Origin: JASLCR01 sp964619585
GTDB taxonomy: Bacteria > Patescibacteriota > Saccharimonadia > Saccharimonadales > Saccharimonadaceae
Assembly (NCBI GenBank): GCA_964619585.1
Contig: CAZUCO010000002.1
Coordinates: 1 to 64,000 of the forward strand
Direction of reading: 5' to 3'
Length of the DNA stretch: 64,000 nucleotides
Part shown: positions 42,945 to 51,735 of the stretch, one piece after another
Position numbering within the stretch: position 1 is the first letter of the stretch
How the letters are laid out: the number at the start of each line of letters is the position of its first letter
The notes under the pieces: generated by a model
What the model saw: the letters and a program-made list of their open reading frames with translations, nothing else
Database searches by the model: none
Told to the model about the DNA's origin: nothing
Made by a program: the position numbers and the translations under genes

Positions 42945-44441
42945 ATGAAAGCAGTTCGATCTAGTCACGGCATGAAGCCTACTATGGGAAACATACTACG
43001 GTTTATACGTACAGATGCTTTCTTTAAGGTGATTATTGGCTTGTTTATTCTTCAGGCTGCTTGGCTTGCAATAAGTAACACGTACCCATCACTTATTGAT
43101 GAAAGCTATCATCTAGGTATTATTCAGCAATATTCTAACTCCTTGTCGCCAATACTAAGTACTCAGCCGCCTGGTTCAAGTGAGCTGGGTGATATTACAC
43201 GATATGGGTCATATTTCTACCATTTTCTTATGAGCTTTCCGTATCGAGTGCTCGACTGGGTAGGGGTACACCATTTTATTATTGTTGTGCTACTTAGGTT
43301 TATCAATATCGCGATCTTTGTGTTGACAATTGTAGCGTTCAGAAAAGTATTAAAGCGATTGCAGTTTGGCCCTGCTGTGATCAATATGAGCATGTTAATC
43401 GTCACGCTGTTGCCCTCATTCATTCTCCTGGGGGCAACAGTGAATTATGATAGCTTGTTCATCTTATTTGCTGTTATGCATCTCTACTTTTTCGTTGCTT
43501 TACTGAAAACAGAGTTCCTCCTGAAGAACTTCATTGGATTACTACTTACAGGGACGCTAGGATCAATTACAAAATATACCTTCCTCCCAATTATCGTCAC
43601 CACTGGTCTCGTGACGGCAGTTATCATCATTAGATATCGCTCTAAGCTTATAGCTAGGATGAAAGAGGGTCCACGACAAATCAGCTGGAGACTTGCGGGG
43701 CTCGGTGTCTTAGCGCTTTTGTCCACGGGTCTATTTATTGAACGGTATGGAGGCAATATCATACAGTACTCATCCGTACAACCAGATTGCTCTCGACTAC
43801 ACTCGATAGAATTTTGTAAGAAATGGCCACCATGGGGTAGGAACCTCAAGCTTGATGCAGCTTATCCAGACCAGCCGTCTTCTCTGGCGGGTGCAAGCAA
43901 ATTTTTTGTTGAAGACTGGTGGCGATCTATCGTTAAGAGCACGACACTAGCAGGGAAATCGACGACGGGAGGGCTAATCTATGGAAGTCCGCTCGCGCTT
44001 GGTACCCTGACATTCCTCAGTTGTATCGGTATGTTTTTCTATATCATCACAAGCTTTACGAAAAAATATCGACGATTCTGGGCGTTACATTTAATTGCAC
44101 TTGTCTATGTCTTCTTCCTATTTATGAGTAACTTTGTTGACTATTTGCAAATGGGAAGGATTATTGGGGTTCAGGCTCGATATCTGTTTTGGATCCTGCC
44201 AATTATCATTGCGCTTGCACTGACTGGCATACGTGCGTTCATAGGTGCAAGCTTCAAGCGAACAGATCGAATTGAGCTGGTTGGATATGTCGTCTTGCTT
44301 GGTATCCTTTCCCAATACGCTGGACTCATGACATACGGTCTGACATACGGAAGACAACAGGAAACTTCAAAGACGACAATAACAAAACCCATAAATGCTA
44401 CTCTTAGTAAGGTAGCCAAGAAGATTGTTATAGGAGAATAG
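42945..44441 (+). CDS. Multi-pass membrane glycosyltransferase-like protein (GT-C/DUF2142-like)
   Basis: A 498-residue protein with about ten transmembrane helices and, after the first helix, the acidic motif LIDESYHLGIIQQY. An Asp-Glu in the first external loop is the catalytic hallmark of GT-C enzymes that use polyprenyl-phosphate sugars. It resembles the protein at 48100 in layout. A product transferring sugars on the outer face of the membrane is likely; donor and acceptor are unknown. Confidence 0.75.
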   Translation: MKAVRSSHGMKPTMGNILRFIRTDAFFKVIIGLFILQAAWLAISNTYPSLIDESYHLGIIQQYSNSLSPILSTQPPGSSELGDITRYGSYFYHFLMSFPYRVLDWVGVHHFIIVVLLRFINIAIFVLTIVAFRKVLKRLQFGPAVINMSMLIVTLLPSFILLGATVNYDSLFILFAVMHLYFFVALLKTEFLLKNFIGLLLTGTLGSITKYTFLPIIVTTGLVTAVIIIRYRSKLIARMKEGPRQISWRLAGLGVLALLSTGLFIERYGGNIIQYSSVQPDCSRLHSIEFCKKWPPWGRNLKLDAAYPDQPSSLAGASKFFVEDWWRSIVKSTTLAGKSTTGGLIYGSPLALGTLTFLSCIGMFFYIITSFTKKYRRFWALHLIALVYVFFLFMSNFVDYLQMGRIIGVQARYLFWILPIIIALALTGIRAFIGASFKRTDRIELVGYVVLLGILSQYAGLMTYGLTYGRQQETSKTTITKPINATLSKVAKKIVIGE

Positions 44442-44444
44442 ATA

Positions 44445-45518
44445 GTGAAGCGAGTCGCTATTGTTACGTGCTACCGAGACCCAGACTATATTCGTGCGCG
44501 AACATTACGTCAGGCAATTCGTGATCTTCCTGACTATGAACTAGTCACGGTGAAGAATACAAAAAAGAATCTACTCAGATATCTCGAAGTACCGCTTAGA
44601 CTCTTATGGGTTCGTCTTCGTCTACGACCCGATGTGTATATACTCACGTTTCGGGGGTACGAAATGCTACTGCCCACTCGACTGATAACACTTGGAAAAC
44701 CACTTATCTATGATGAATTTATAAACTTGGTTGAATGGGTGGTGTTTGAGCACAAAAAGATCCCTGCTCGCAGTCCGCTGTCATGGATTGTATATCATTT
44801 TTATAAGGTGTTGTTACAACTGCCGGAACGGATCATCACAGATACACAGTCGCATGCAGACTACTCGGCAAAACTAATGAAGATATCAAGAAAAAAATTC
44901 CACCCCATAATTGTTGGGACGGATGAAACAACGTTCAAGCCGAAAGATGACAAAGTAAGCTCTGATATGTTTACTGTGTTTTACTATGGCAGCATGCTAC
45001 CGCTTCACGGTGTCCCTACTGTAATTGAGGCCATGGCACAGCTCATGGATGTACCAAAAATTAAGCTTACATTGATTGGTGGCAAGGATGATGTAGCACG
45101 TAAGGTCACTCAAGCACAGCAACGTGGTGCGAATATTGAGTACCATTCATGGGTCGATTTTAATGATCTACCTAAGTACATGACAGCTGCAGATATATGC
45201 CTTGGAGGGCCGTTTGGTGATACGCTACAGGCGCAATTTGTTGTCACCGGAAAAACCTATCAATTTTTAAGCATGGGTCGACCAACAATAATTGGCAGTA
45301 ATAAGGAATCATCACTTTTTAAGGACAAAAAAGATAGTCTTATAGTCCCCCAAGGCTCAGCAACCGACTTGGCAAATACGATTAGATGGGCTTATAAGCA
45401 TCGTAGCGAGCTGCCGTCTATCGGTAAGGCGGGTGAAGAATTGTATCATCGAAAGTTATCAAGCGTTGTTGTTGCTCGTCAGGTTGAACTACTGCTTTCG
45501 AGTCTCGACGACTCGTAG
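44445..45518 (+). CDS. Glycosyltransferase family 4
   Basis: A 357-residue GT-B enzyme starting at GTG 44445, 3 bp after the previous stop, with GGAG upstream. It has an N-terminal acceptor domain (KRVAIVTCYRDPDYIRART) and a C-terminal donor domain with VFYYGSMLPLHGVPTVIEA and AADICLGGPFGD. It is probably co-transcribed with the GT-C-like gene. The 3' end overlaps the convergent flippase-like gene by 30 bp. Confidence 0.86.
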   Translation: MKRVAIVTCYRDPDYIRARTLRQAIRDLPDYELVTVKNTKKNLLRYLEVPLRLLWVRLRLRPDVYILTFRGYEMLLPTRLITLGKPLIYDEFINLVEWVVFEHKKIPARSPLSWIVYHFYKVLLQLPERIITDTQSHADYSAKLMKISRKKFHPIIVGTDETTFKPKDDKVSSDMFTVFYYGSMLPLHGVPTVIEAMAQLMDVPKIKLTLIGGKDDVARKVTQAQQRGANIEYHSWVDFNDLPKYMTAADICLGGPFGDTLQAQFVVTGKTYQFLSMGRPTIIGSNKESSLFKDKKDSLIVPQGSATDLANTIRWAYKHRSELPSIGKAGEELYHRKLSSVVVARQVELLLSSLDDS

Positions 45519-46403
45519 TCTTTTTTTGACGTTCATGGCTAGCAAGATGAGCAGCATTCCCAAGAGAAATATCACATAAAATGCTCGGTCAATGACACTC
45601 GCGCCAACAATGGCATCCGAAGGAATTTGATGGAGCTGCTGGGACAGAACTAAGAATGATTCTCGTATGCCAAGTGCTCCTGGCGTGAGTGAGACAAAAA
45701 GTGCGAGATTTGCTGCCGCGGTATAGACAATAGTTTGAAACAAAGAGGTATCGGGGTGGACGGTAAGTAACTCGAAGTAATAGGTAAACACAGTCGCCGC
45801 ACTCAGGAGTAGAGCACCAAGCCCGATATACCAAAAATCCTTACGCTGCATGAAAATTCTCATACGACTGATGAGATCTGGATACTTTGTGTGCAACATC
45901 CAGCCACCAAGAGCTAGTATGATAATCGCTGCAGCGACCCATAGGAGAAGTGCAACTTGCCCGAAGTGAATGGCGCTGATAATTCCAATAACCATGCCGT
46001 TAATTAGTCCAAAGAAACCATAAAAGATGATACTTACGAACAGAAAGTCTCGAATCTTTACCTTATGCATTCGCTTAAGATAGACGGCCCTGAAGCCCGG
46101 ACCACTCTGGAGTGGTCCAAAGAAGTTGACGATTGATGAGTACCCTGTAAGGATGATGTTCTCAAGCAAGGGAACGCGTTTCCTGAGCAGGCGAAGAGAA
46201 TAGTAAAGCACAAAAGCGTTTGCGGCGATTGTCATCGTATACCCAAGACAAAGGAGTATAAGCGTACCTAACTGTAGTGAAAATACTACCTTTAGAACTT
46301 CTGGTTTTGTAGTGATATACCACGCGAAGAGGCCAAACGTTGCGATAATTATCGCAACGGAAAGGAACCACTTGATATAGCGAATTAGCTTTTTGTTCGA
46401 CAC
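45489..46403 (-). CDS. Flippase-like membrane protein (UPF0104/LPG synthase TM-domain family)
   Basis: A 304-residue protein with about eight transmembrane helices. The conserved NFFGPLQSGPGFRAVYL and LTPGALGIRESFLVL stretches identify the UPF0104/AglD-like family. Members flip or modify lipid-linked molecules; the soluble lysyl-transferase domain of MprF is absent here. It is the last gene of the long leftward rfb-containing operon and overlaps the methyltransferase gene by 19 bp. Confidence 0.82.
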   Translation of the reverse strand: MSNKKLIRYIKWFLSVAIIIATFGLFAWYITTKPEVLKVVFSLQLGTLILLCLGYTMTIAANAFVLYYSLRLLRKRVPLLENIILTGYSSIVNFFGPLQSGPGFRAVYLKRMHKVKIRDFLFVSIIFYGFFGLINGMVIGIISAIHFGQVALLLWVAAAIIILALGGWMLHTKYPDLISRMRIFMQRKDFWYIGLGALLLSAATVFTYYFELLTVHPDTSLFQTIVYTAAANLALFVSLTPGALGIRESFLVLSQQLHQIPSDAIVGASVIDRAFYVIFLLGMLLILLAMNVKKRLRVVETRKQ

Positions 46404-47140
46404 AGCACCACGTATCCTTCTGCCAAGTTGAAACGATTGAATGGTTTACTGGTGAAGTAGAGAAGCTTTGTGAGTGGCTCAATATCAATCTTGGTTATTG
46501 TGCTTTTCAGTTTGATTGGGTTGATGCCACTTTCTTTGGTGCGTTTCTCGATATTTTTCTGGTCCTTTACCTTGCCGGCCATTGCTTTTCGAACCAAACG
46601 TGTCAGGTTGATATATGGGTATCCATATGAGCGAAAGTCCACGATCTCAAAACCATGCTTCTCAAGTAGAGCAATCATATCGTCTTTCTCGTATCGTCGG
46701 TAATGACCAACCTTCTCATCAAAATGATCAAACCACTTCTGACGGGCAGGTACAGAGAAGATAGCGTATTCAGGTCCACGTTTGTGAAGATCTTTAAGAA
46801 ACTTCTTATCATCCTTAATATGCTCGAGTACCTCGCAGCAGATAACAACCTCACCTTTTTTGGCGGGAACTTTTTCGATTCCACCTTTTACAAACGTGAG
46901 TTTTTTGCTGTTAATACCACGCTTTTTCTTGAGATGATTAGCAACTTCCAAGGCTTCATCTGCAAAGTCGATGCCGACACCGCTATATCCTTTTTCAGCG
47001 AGAGTACACGCAAGCTCACCAGCTCCACAGCCAATATCAGCAAAGCGCTTGATATCAGAGTTAGTGTCGATCATATTGATGATGTTGTGCTTCCGAAAAA
47101 GGTATCGTGGTGCTTTGTAAAATGTCGGTGCATGTGCCAT
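46385..47140 (-). CDS. Class I SAM-dependent methyltransferase
   Basis: A 251-residue protein with motif I FADIGCGAGELACTLAEKG and motif II-like VVICCEVLEHI. The closest-looking types are sugar or lipid methyltransferases in glycan clusters. The substrate is unknown. It lies between a dolichyl-phosphate-mannose-type GT2 and a flippase-like gene in one operon. Confidence 0.86.
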   Translation of the reverse strand: MAHAPTFYKAPRYLFRKHNIINMIDTNSDIKRFADIGCGAGELACTLAEKGYSGVGIDFADEALEVANHLKKKRGINSKKLTFVKGGIEKVPAKKGEVVICCEVLEHIKDDKKFLKDLHKRGPEYAIFSVPARQKWFDHFDEKVGHYRRYEKDDMIALLEKHGFEIVDFRSYGYPYINLTRLVRKAMAGKVKDQKNIEKRTKESGINPIKLKSTITKIDIEPLTKLLYFTSKPFNRFNLAEGYVVLCRTKS

Positions 47141-47161
47141 GTGGTTGTATTCTCCGTGTAC

Positions 47162-48103
47162 TTATTTTCTATATTGTATTTCCTTGATACGTTCAAGCTG
47201 GTCTTCGAGCAATATACGGTTGGTCTTTTGAAGATCAGCAATAACAAGGAGTGCAAAGGATAGTAGTGAGCCTACAAGCATGGCGCTACCAAAAATAAGT
47301 GACTGTAGATGACCGGCTCCTTCACCGAGCATCATGAAGATAAGGAAACGAACAAAAGGAATGCCGCCAAGTACAAGGAAGAGTATTCCAAGGGTGACAA
47401 AAACGGCGTGCGGTTTGAACATAATATAGCTTCTCAAGATTGCCTGACCAGACTTTGCCATATGTTGCCAGATGTTCTTAAAGAGTCTCGATTCACGTGT
47501 TTTCCTGTTGGTCTCAATCGCTACACTTTCAATCCGTAGACGTTTATTACCAGCTTGAATGATTGTCTCCATGCAATAACTGAATTGTGTGACAATGTTT
47601 AGTTTAATGAGTGAGTTACGTGAGTAGGCACGAAAACCACTTGCAGCATCCGGAAGGTCTGTTCCAGCGGCTTTGTTCACGACCCAGCTTCCAAATCGTT
47701 GCATAAACTTCTTGAACCCAGAGAAGTGGGCAATAGTAGCTGTTTGGCGATCACCAATAACAATATCTGCCGTGCCTTCAACAATAGGCTTAATAAGATC
47801 AGCAATACGATCTTGAGGGTACTGGTTATCGCCGTCAGTATTGACGACGATGTCTGCGCCATGTTTGAGCGCGTAATCGATGCCGTCTCGGAAGCTACGA
47901 GCAAGTCCCATGTTACGACGGTGAGTTACGATATGTTTAACCCCCAGCTTCTTTGCAACTGCAACGGTATCGTCGGTTGAACCATCATCAATGATGAGCC
48001 ACTCAACTGTATCAACACCGGGGAGCTTCTTTGGCATTGTCTTAAAGACAAGCGGTAGGGTTTCTGCCTCGTTGAGACAGGGGATTTGGATAAATACTTT
48101 CAT
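47162..48103 (-). CDS. DPM1-like glycosyltransferase family 2 with C-terminal membrane helices
   Basis: A 313-residue protein: a GT2 domain of polyprenyl-phosphate sugar synthase type (FIQIPCLNEAETLP, LIIDDGSTDDT, VVNTDGDNQYP, SGFRAYSR) followed by two transmembrane helices (about 235-290). Such enzymes load a sugar onto polyprenyl phosphate, the donor for GT-C enzymes. The overlapping upstream gene (4 bp) is a GT-C-like protein, so donor maker and user are coupled. Confidence 0.9.
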   Translation of the reverse strand: MKVFIQIPCLNEAETLPLVFKTMPKKLPGVDTVEWLIIDDGSTDDTVAVAKKLGVKHIVTHRRNMGLARSFRDGIDYALKHGADIVVNTDGDNQYPQDRIADLIKPIVEGTADIVIGDRQTATIAHFSGFKKFMQRFGSWVVNKAAGTDLPDAASGFRAYSRNSLIKLNIVTQFSYCMETIIQAGNKRLRIESVAIETNRKTRESRLFKNIWQHMAKSGQAILRSYIMFKPHAVFVTLGILFLVLGGIPFVRFLIFMMLGEGAGHLQSLIFGSAMLVGSLLSFALLVIADLQKTNRILLEDQLERIKEIQYRK

Positions 48104-49539
48104 GAACGTGCCTTTTTCCTAAGTCTATATATACTAACTAATAATACACAATAACCAACAACTAGTGAAACAAGCAACAGTCCAAAGGCTTTGCCTGGCA
48201 CATGGTTAAAACCAAAGGCATTTGACATAAAAGCGATAGGTCCTTCTGAGAGAAGGTCTTGTGGTGTAGTGCGCGCTTGATGTAGAAGAGCATCAAGCGC
48301 GACAGTAAATAAAGCCACTGCTGCTACAGATGTCGTTAAGGCAGCTGATGAGAGGCGCGCAACAAGTATAGCCAATACGAGACTGACAACTGGCACTATC
48401 GGAAGCAGGTAGCGAGCATTCGCCGCTCCCCCAACGCTTATATAGCCGCAAAACATGATGAGGATACTTAGTGTATATCCGCTGAGGACAACGGTAACTA
48501 CATCTGTTGTAGTAAATTTTCTCCGAATGATTCTACGAAGGGCAACAAAGAATATACCGAGACCAATAACGAGTAGTATAGGAGTTAAGAAGGAGGTGAA
48601 ACTGGTGTACAGATTGTTGAGTGAGCTCCAGAATCTTCCATCGGCCAAAGATCCAAAGAATCCATAAACTGGTCGCCCAAGATTCTCTGCAGCCCATTCG
48701 GGTTGGGCACCACTAAAACTCCCGCTGATCAAGTAATTGCGTACGTAGAACCAGGATGATGCGAGAAAAGGTATCCCACCGGTGACAACAAGGGGTACTA
48801 TCGCCTTTCCTAATTTTTTCGTTGATGGTCTCTCTCTAATAATAGTCAGCAACACAAAGAGCAGTACAAAGAGTAGCGTAAAGGCGAAGGTGAGCCGACT
48901 CAGCATACCAAGCGAACATATGAATGCGAGAAGAAGTATGTAGCGCTTATCAAGCTTTCTCTGCTTGTAGATGGTGATTGCAAGTGCAATTGCTGCCGTC
49001 GAGAGTGTGAGGAAGAGGATATCGTTGTATATTGCAGCTGAAACAAGCAACACAAAAAGAGACCCGGTACTAATACAGGCAGTAAGTGCGGATACAACAA
49101 ATTTATTACGATTGGCTACCGCATAGCCCAGCCAGGCACTTGCAAGGATGAAGAAGCTACCAAGAAGCACGGTGATAACTCTTCCTGCCAACACCGCCCA
49201 TCTTGTATGATCAGCATCAATCAATGGTCCAACGACGGGAGCTAGCAAAGTGTAGTATAGGGGTGGATGTTGATAGGTCCATTGGACGTCTGGCATCTCT
49301 TTGTACCGTAGTTCAAGGTCTTTTTCTGGGTGTGTGACAGGACCACCAAAAAAGGTCGGTAATTGCAGCTTAGAAACCTGATAAGCATAGTCAAGGTGTA
49401 GCGCCTCATCTTTGGTATAGAGAAAAGGATCACTCGCGGCTCGTATAGTACCAAGACTCAAGAAGAAAACAACCAGTGCTGCGATTACTAGGCAATAGAG
49501 CTTATTCTGGGTATAGAACCTCTTGATGGCTGCCGTCAT
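48100..49539 (-). CDS. Multi-pass membrane glycosyltransferase-like protein (GT-C/DUF2142-like)
   Basis: A 479-residue protein with about eleven transmembrane helices and the external-loop motif TKDEALHLDYAYQVS followed by WTYQHPPLYYTLLAP, as in GT39/RgtA-D-like and DUF2142 proteins. It would use the polyprenyl-phosphate sugar made by the coupled downstream GT2. It begins 4 bp after the ugd stop. Confidence 0.78.
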   Translation of the reverse strand: MTAAIKRFYTQNKLYCLVIAALVVFFLSLGTIRAASDPFLYTKDEALHLDYAYQVSKLQLPTFFGGPVTHPEKDLELRYKEMPDVQWTYQHPPLYYTLLAPVVGPLIDADHTRWAVLAGRVITVLLGSFFILASAWLGYAVANRNKFVVSALTACISTGSLFVLLVSAAIYNDILFLTLSTAAIALAITIYKQRKLDKRYILLLAFICSLGMLSRLTFAFTLLFVLLFVLLTIIRERPSTKKLGKAIVPLVVTGGIPFLASSWFYVRNYLISGSFSGAQPEWAAENLGRPVYGFFGSLADGRFWSSLNNLYTSFTSFLTPILLVIGLGIFFVALRRIIRRKFTTTDVVTVVLSGYTLSILIMFCGYISVGGAANARYLLPIVPVVSLVLAILVARLSSAALTTSVAAVALFTVALDALLHQARTTPQDLLSEGPIAFMSNAFGFNHVPGKAFGLLLVSLVVGYCVLLVSIYRLRKKARS

Positions 49540-49543
49540 GGAC

Positions 49544-50866
49544 CTAGCGACCTACGCCGATGTAGTGTCCAGTGGTTGATGAGGCGTTTGTGATATTGAC
49601 GGCATCGAGTACGAGTGTGTCGCCAAACGATAGGCTCTTGAATTCCGGCCACTCAGTAGCGATGACTATTGCGCTGGCGCCATCGATTGCTGTATCGACG
49701 GATTCATGGAGGGTGACGGTCTGATGTAGATCTGGCTTTGCCTCGTGATTTGCCTGAGGGTCGTATCCTGCGACAACGGCCCCTTCGTGAGCGAGTAGGT
49801 TGGCAATAGCAATTCCTGGTGATTTTCTAGTATCACTTGTGCCGGCCTTGAAGGCGAGTCCAAGTACCGCCACTCTTTTGCCACGTAGGTCATTATCAAG
49901 CGCATCTTTGAGTTTTTCTACTACGTATCCCGGCATTGATTGGTTGACAGACTGGGCAGCTTGCATGACTTCAAGGTCGACTCCGTATTCGAGAGCGCTT
50001 GAGATAAGACCGCTTACATCTTTGGGGAAACATCCACCACCGTAGCCACGTCCTGCATTGAGAAACGCACGACCAATTCGCTCATCAGCTCCAACTGCAT
50101 CCATTACTTCAACGACATCGGCGTCCGCTTTATCGGCGAGTTTGGCGATTGAGTTAGCGAAGGATATTTTTAGGGCAAGAAACGCGTTGGCGGTAACCTT
50201 AATAAGTTCAGCGCTATTGAGATTAGTAGCGATGTACTGACCATGACGTTCACGTGGGGTGACACCCGACAGGGCTGCAATCGTATCGCGGTGCGCCTCA
50301 AGTTGGCGATAGATATTCAGTATGGTCTCAACGGCTTCTTGGTTGTCTCCACCAACAACAACACGATCAAAATAGAGCGTGTCAAACAGTGCTGTGCCTT
50401 CGCGTAAGAATTCAGGATTTGAAGTGTAGGCAATATCTTTTCCAAGCTCTTTAAAGACAGCTTCAACCTTTCTACCCGTCCCAACTGGAACAGTGCTTTT
50501 TTGGACGTAGATTGCACCATCGCTGAGATATTTCGCTGACTCTTCTGCTGCTGAAAAGATGTAGGTCAAATTAGAGCTACCATCAGGATTGTCAGGGGTG
50601 CCAACACAAGAGAAAACGACACTACTGTTTGGAACCGATTCTTCATACGAGTCAGTTGCGATGAGATTGCCATCATCAATAGCTTTTTGAATAATAGGAT
50701 CAAGCCCTTCTTCATAAAAGAAGGATTTACCGGATTGGATTACCTTGAGTCGTTCCTGGTTTGGCTCGATGGCATATACTTTGTATCCAGCATGGGCAAG
50801 CAGTGCAGCCGTTGTAAGGCCGACATAGCCGGCACCGAGGACAGTTATTGTTGAAGGATTGTTCAT
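49544..50866 (-). CDS. ugd: UDP-glucose 6-dehydrogenase
   Basis: A 440-residue protein with the NAD-binding start ITVLGAGYVGLTTAALLAHAG, substrate-binding NPEFLREGTA, helix segment LNSAELIKVTANAFLALKISF, catalytic Cys in YGGGCFPKD, and C-terminal AVLGLAFKAGTSDTRKSP. It oxidises UDP-glucose to UDP-glucuronate with two NAD+. It lies 1 bp after rfbA, so dTDP-rhamnose and UDP-glucuronate production are co-expressed. UDP-galactopyranose epimerases and others are not seen here. Confidence 0.94.
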   Translation of the reverse strand: MNNPSTITVLGAGYVGLTTAALLAHAGYKVYAIEPNQERLKVIQSGKSFFYEEGLDPIIQKAIDDGNLIATDSYEESVPNSSVVFSCVGTPDNPDGSSNLTYIFSAAEESAKYLSDGAIYVQKSTVPVGTGRKVEAVFKELGKDIAYTSNPEFLREGTALFDTLYFDRVVVGGDNQEAVETILNIYRQLEAHRDTIAALSGVTPRERHGQYIATNLNSAELIKVTANAFLALKISFANSIAKLADKADADVVEVMDAVGADERIGRAFLNAGRGYGGGCFPKDVSGLISSALEYGVDLEVMQAAQSVNQSMPGYVVEKLKDALDNDLRGKRVAVLGLAFKAGTSDTRKSPGIAIANLLAHEGAVVAGYDPQANHEAKPDLHQTVTLHESVDTAIDGASAIVIATEWPEFKSLSFGDTLVLDAVNITNASSTTGHYIGVGR

Positions 50867-50867
50867 A

Positions 50868-51713
50868 CTATAGATATTCTCCGTATCCTGATTTTCTTAG
50901 TGGTGTGGCAAGTTCAGCAAGCTGGTCTTGATTGATAAAGCCAGCGGTCAGAGCCGTTTTTTCCGGACTTCCAATAATCTGGCCTGTTCGATTTTGAAGT
51001 ACTCGTACATAGTCAGTAGCATCTGACAGACTTGCGATCGTTCCCGTGTCGAGCCATACATCACCATCGTCCAGTGTGGTTACTTGTAGCTTACCTCGCT
51101 TGAGGTACTCTTCATTGACAGTAGTGATCTCGAGCTCACCACGTTCTGATGGTGCAATATTTTTTGCGATTTCGATGACATCGTTGTCGTAGAAGTAAAG
51201 ACCAACAACGGCGTAGTTTGATTTTGGTGTAGCGGGCTTTTCCTCGATCGACACAGCCTTCATGCTGTCATCAAACTCAACGACACCATATCGCTCAGGG
51301 TCAGATACGCGGTAGGCGAAGACGATACCACCATCCGGGTCAGTACACTGCTTGAGTGACTCGTCGAGCTCGGCGCCGTGGAAAATATTGTCGCCAAGTA
51401 CGAGCGCTACCTTGTCATTGCCAATAAATTCTTCACCAATGATAAATGCCTGAGCTAAGCCGTCAGGTGATGGCTGTGCGGCATAGGATAGTGAAATGCC
51501 CCACTGGGAGCCGTCACCAAGGAGTCGCTGAAACTGACTCTGGTCCTCTGGGGTGGTGATGATAAGAATTTCGCTGATGCCTGCCTGCATGAGGGTAGTG
51601 AGCGGATAGTAAACCATAGGCTTATCGTAGATCGGCATCAATTGCTTCGAGATACCCTTTGTAATTGGCCACAATCGTGTACCAGATCCACCGGCTAATA
51701 TAATTCCCTTCAT
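50868..51713 (-). CDS. rfbA: Glucose-1-phosphate thymidylyltransferase
   Basis: A 281-residue protein of normal length with the nucleotidyltransferase signature GGSGTRLWPITKGISKQLMP, then DKPMVYYPL, LGDNIFHG and GTWLDTG-like VWLDTGT. It joins dTTP and glucose-1-phosphate to make dTDP-glucose, the first step to dTDP-L-rhamnose. It lies between the rfbCD fusion and ugd. Confidence 0.95.
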   Translation of the reverse strand: MKGIILAGGSGTRLWPITKGISKQLMPIYDKPMVYYPLTTLMQAGISEILIITTPEDQSQFQRLLGDGSQWGISLSYAAQPSPDGLAQAFIIGEEFIGNDKVALVLGDNIFHGAELDESLKQCTDPDGGIVFAYRVSDPERYGVVEFDDSMKAVSIEEKPATPKSNYAVVGLYFYDNDVIEIAKNIAPSERGELEITTVNEEYLKRGKLQVTTLDDGDVWLDTGTIASLSDATDYVRVLQNRTGQIIGSPEKTALTAGFINQDQLAELATPLRKSGYGEYL

Positions 51714-51735
51714 GCTCCTCCTCGCTCGGATACTT

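Noticed and set aside
46703..47263. 186-codon plus-strand frame across the methyltransferase and GT2 genes
   Set aside because: Lies opposite two genes with clear motifs; its product has no recognisable family and no ribosome-binding site.
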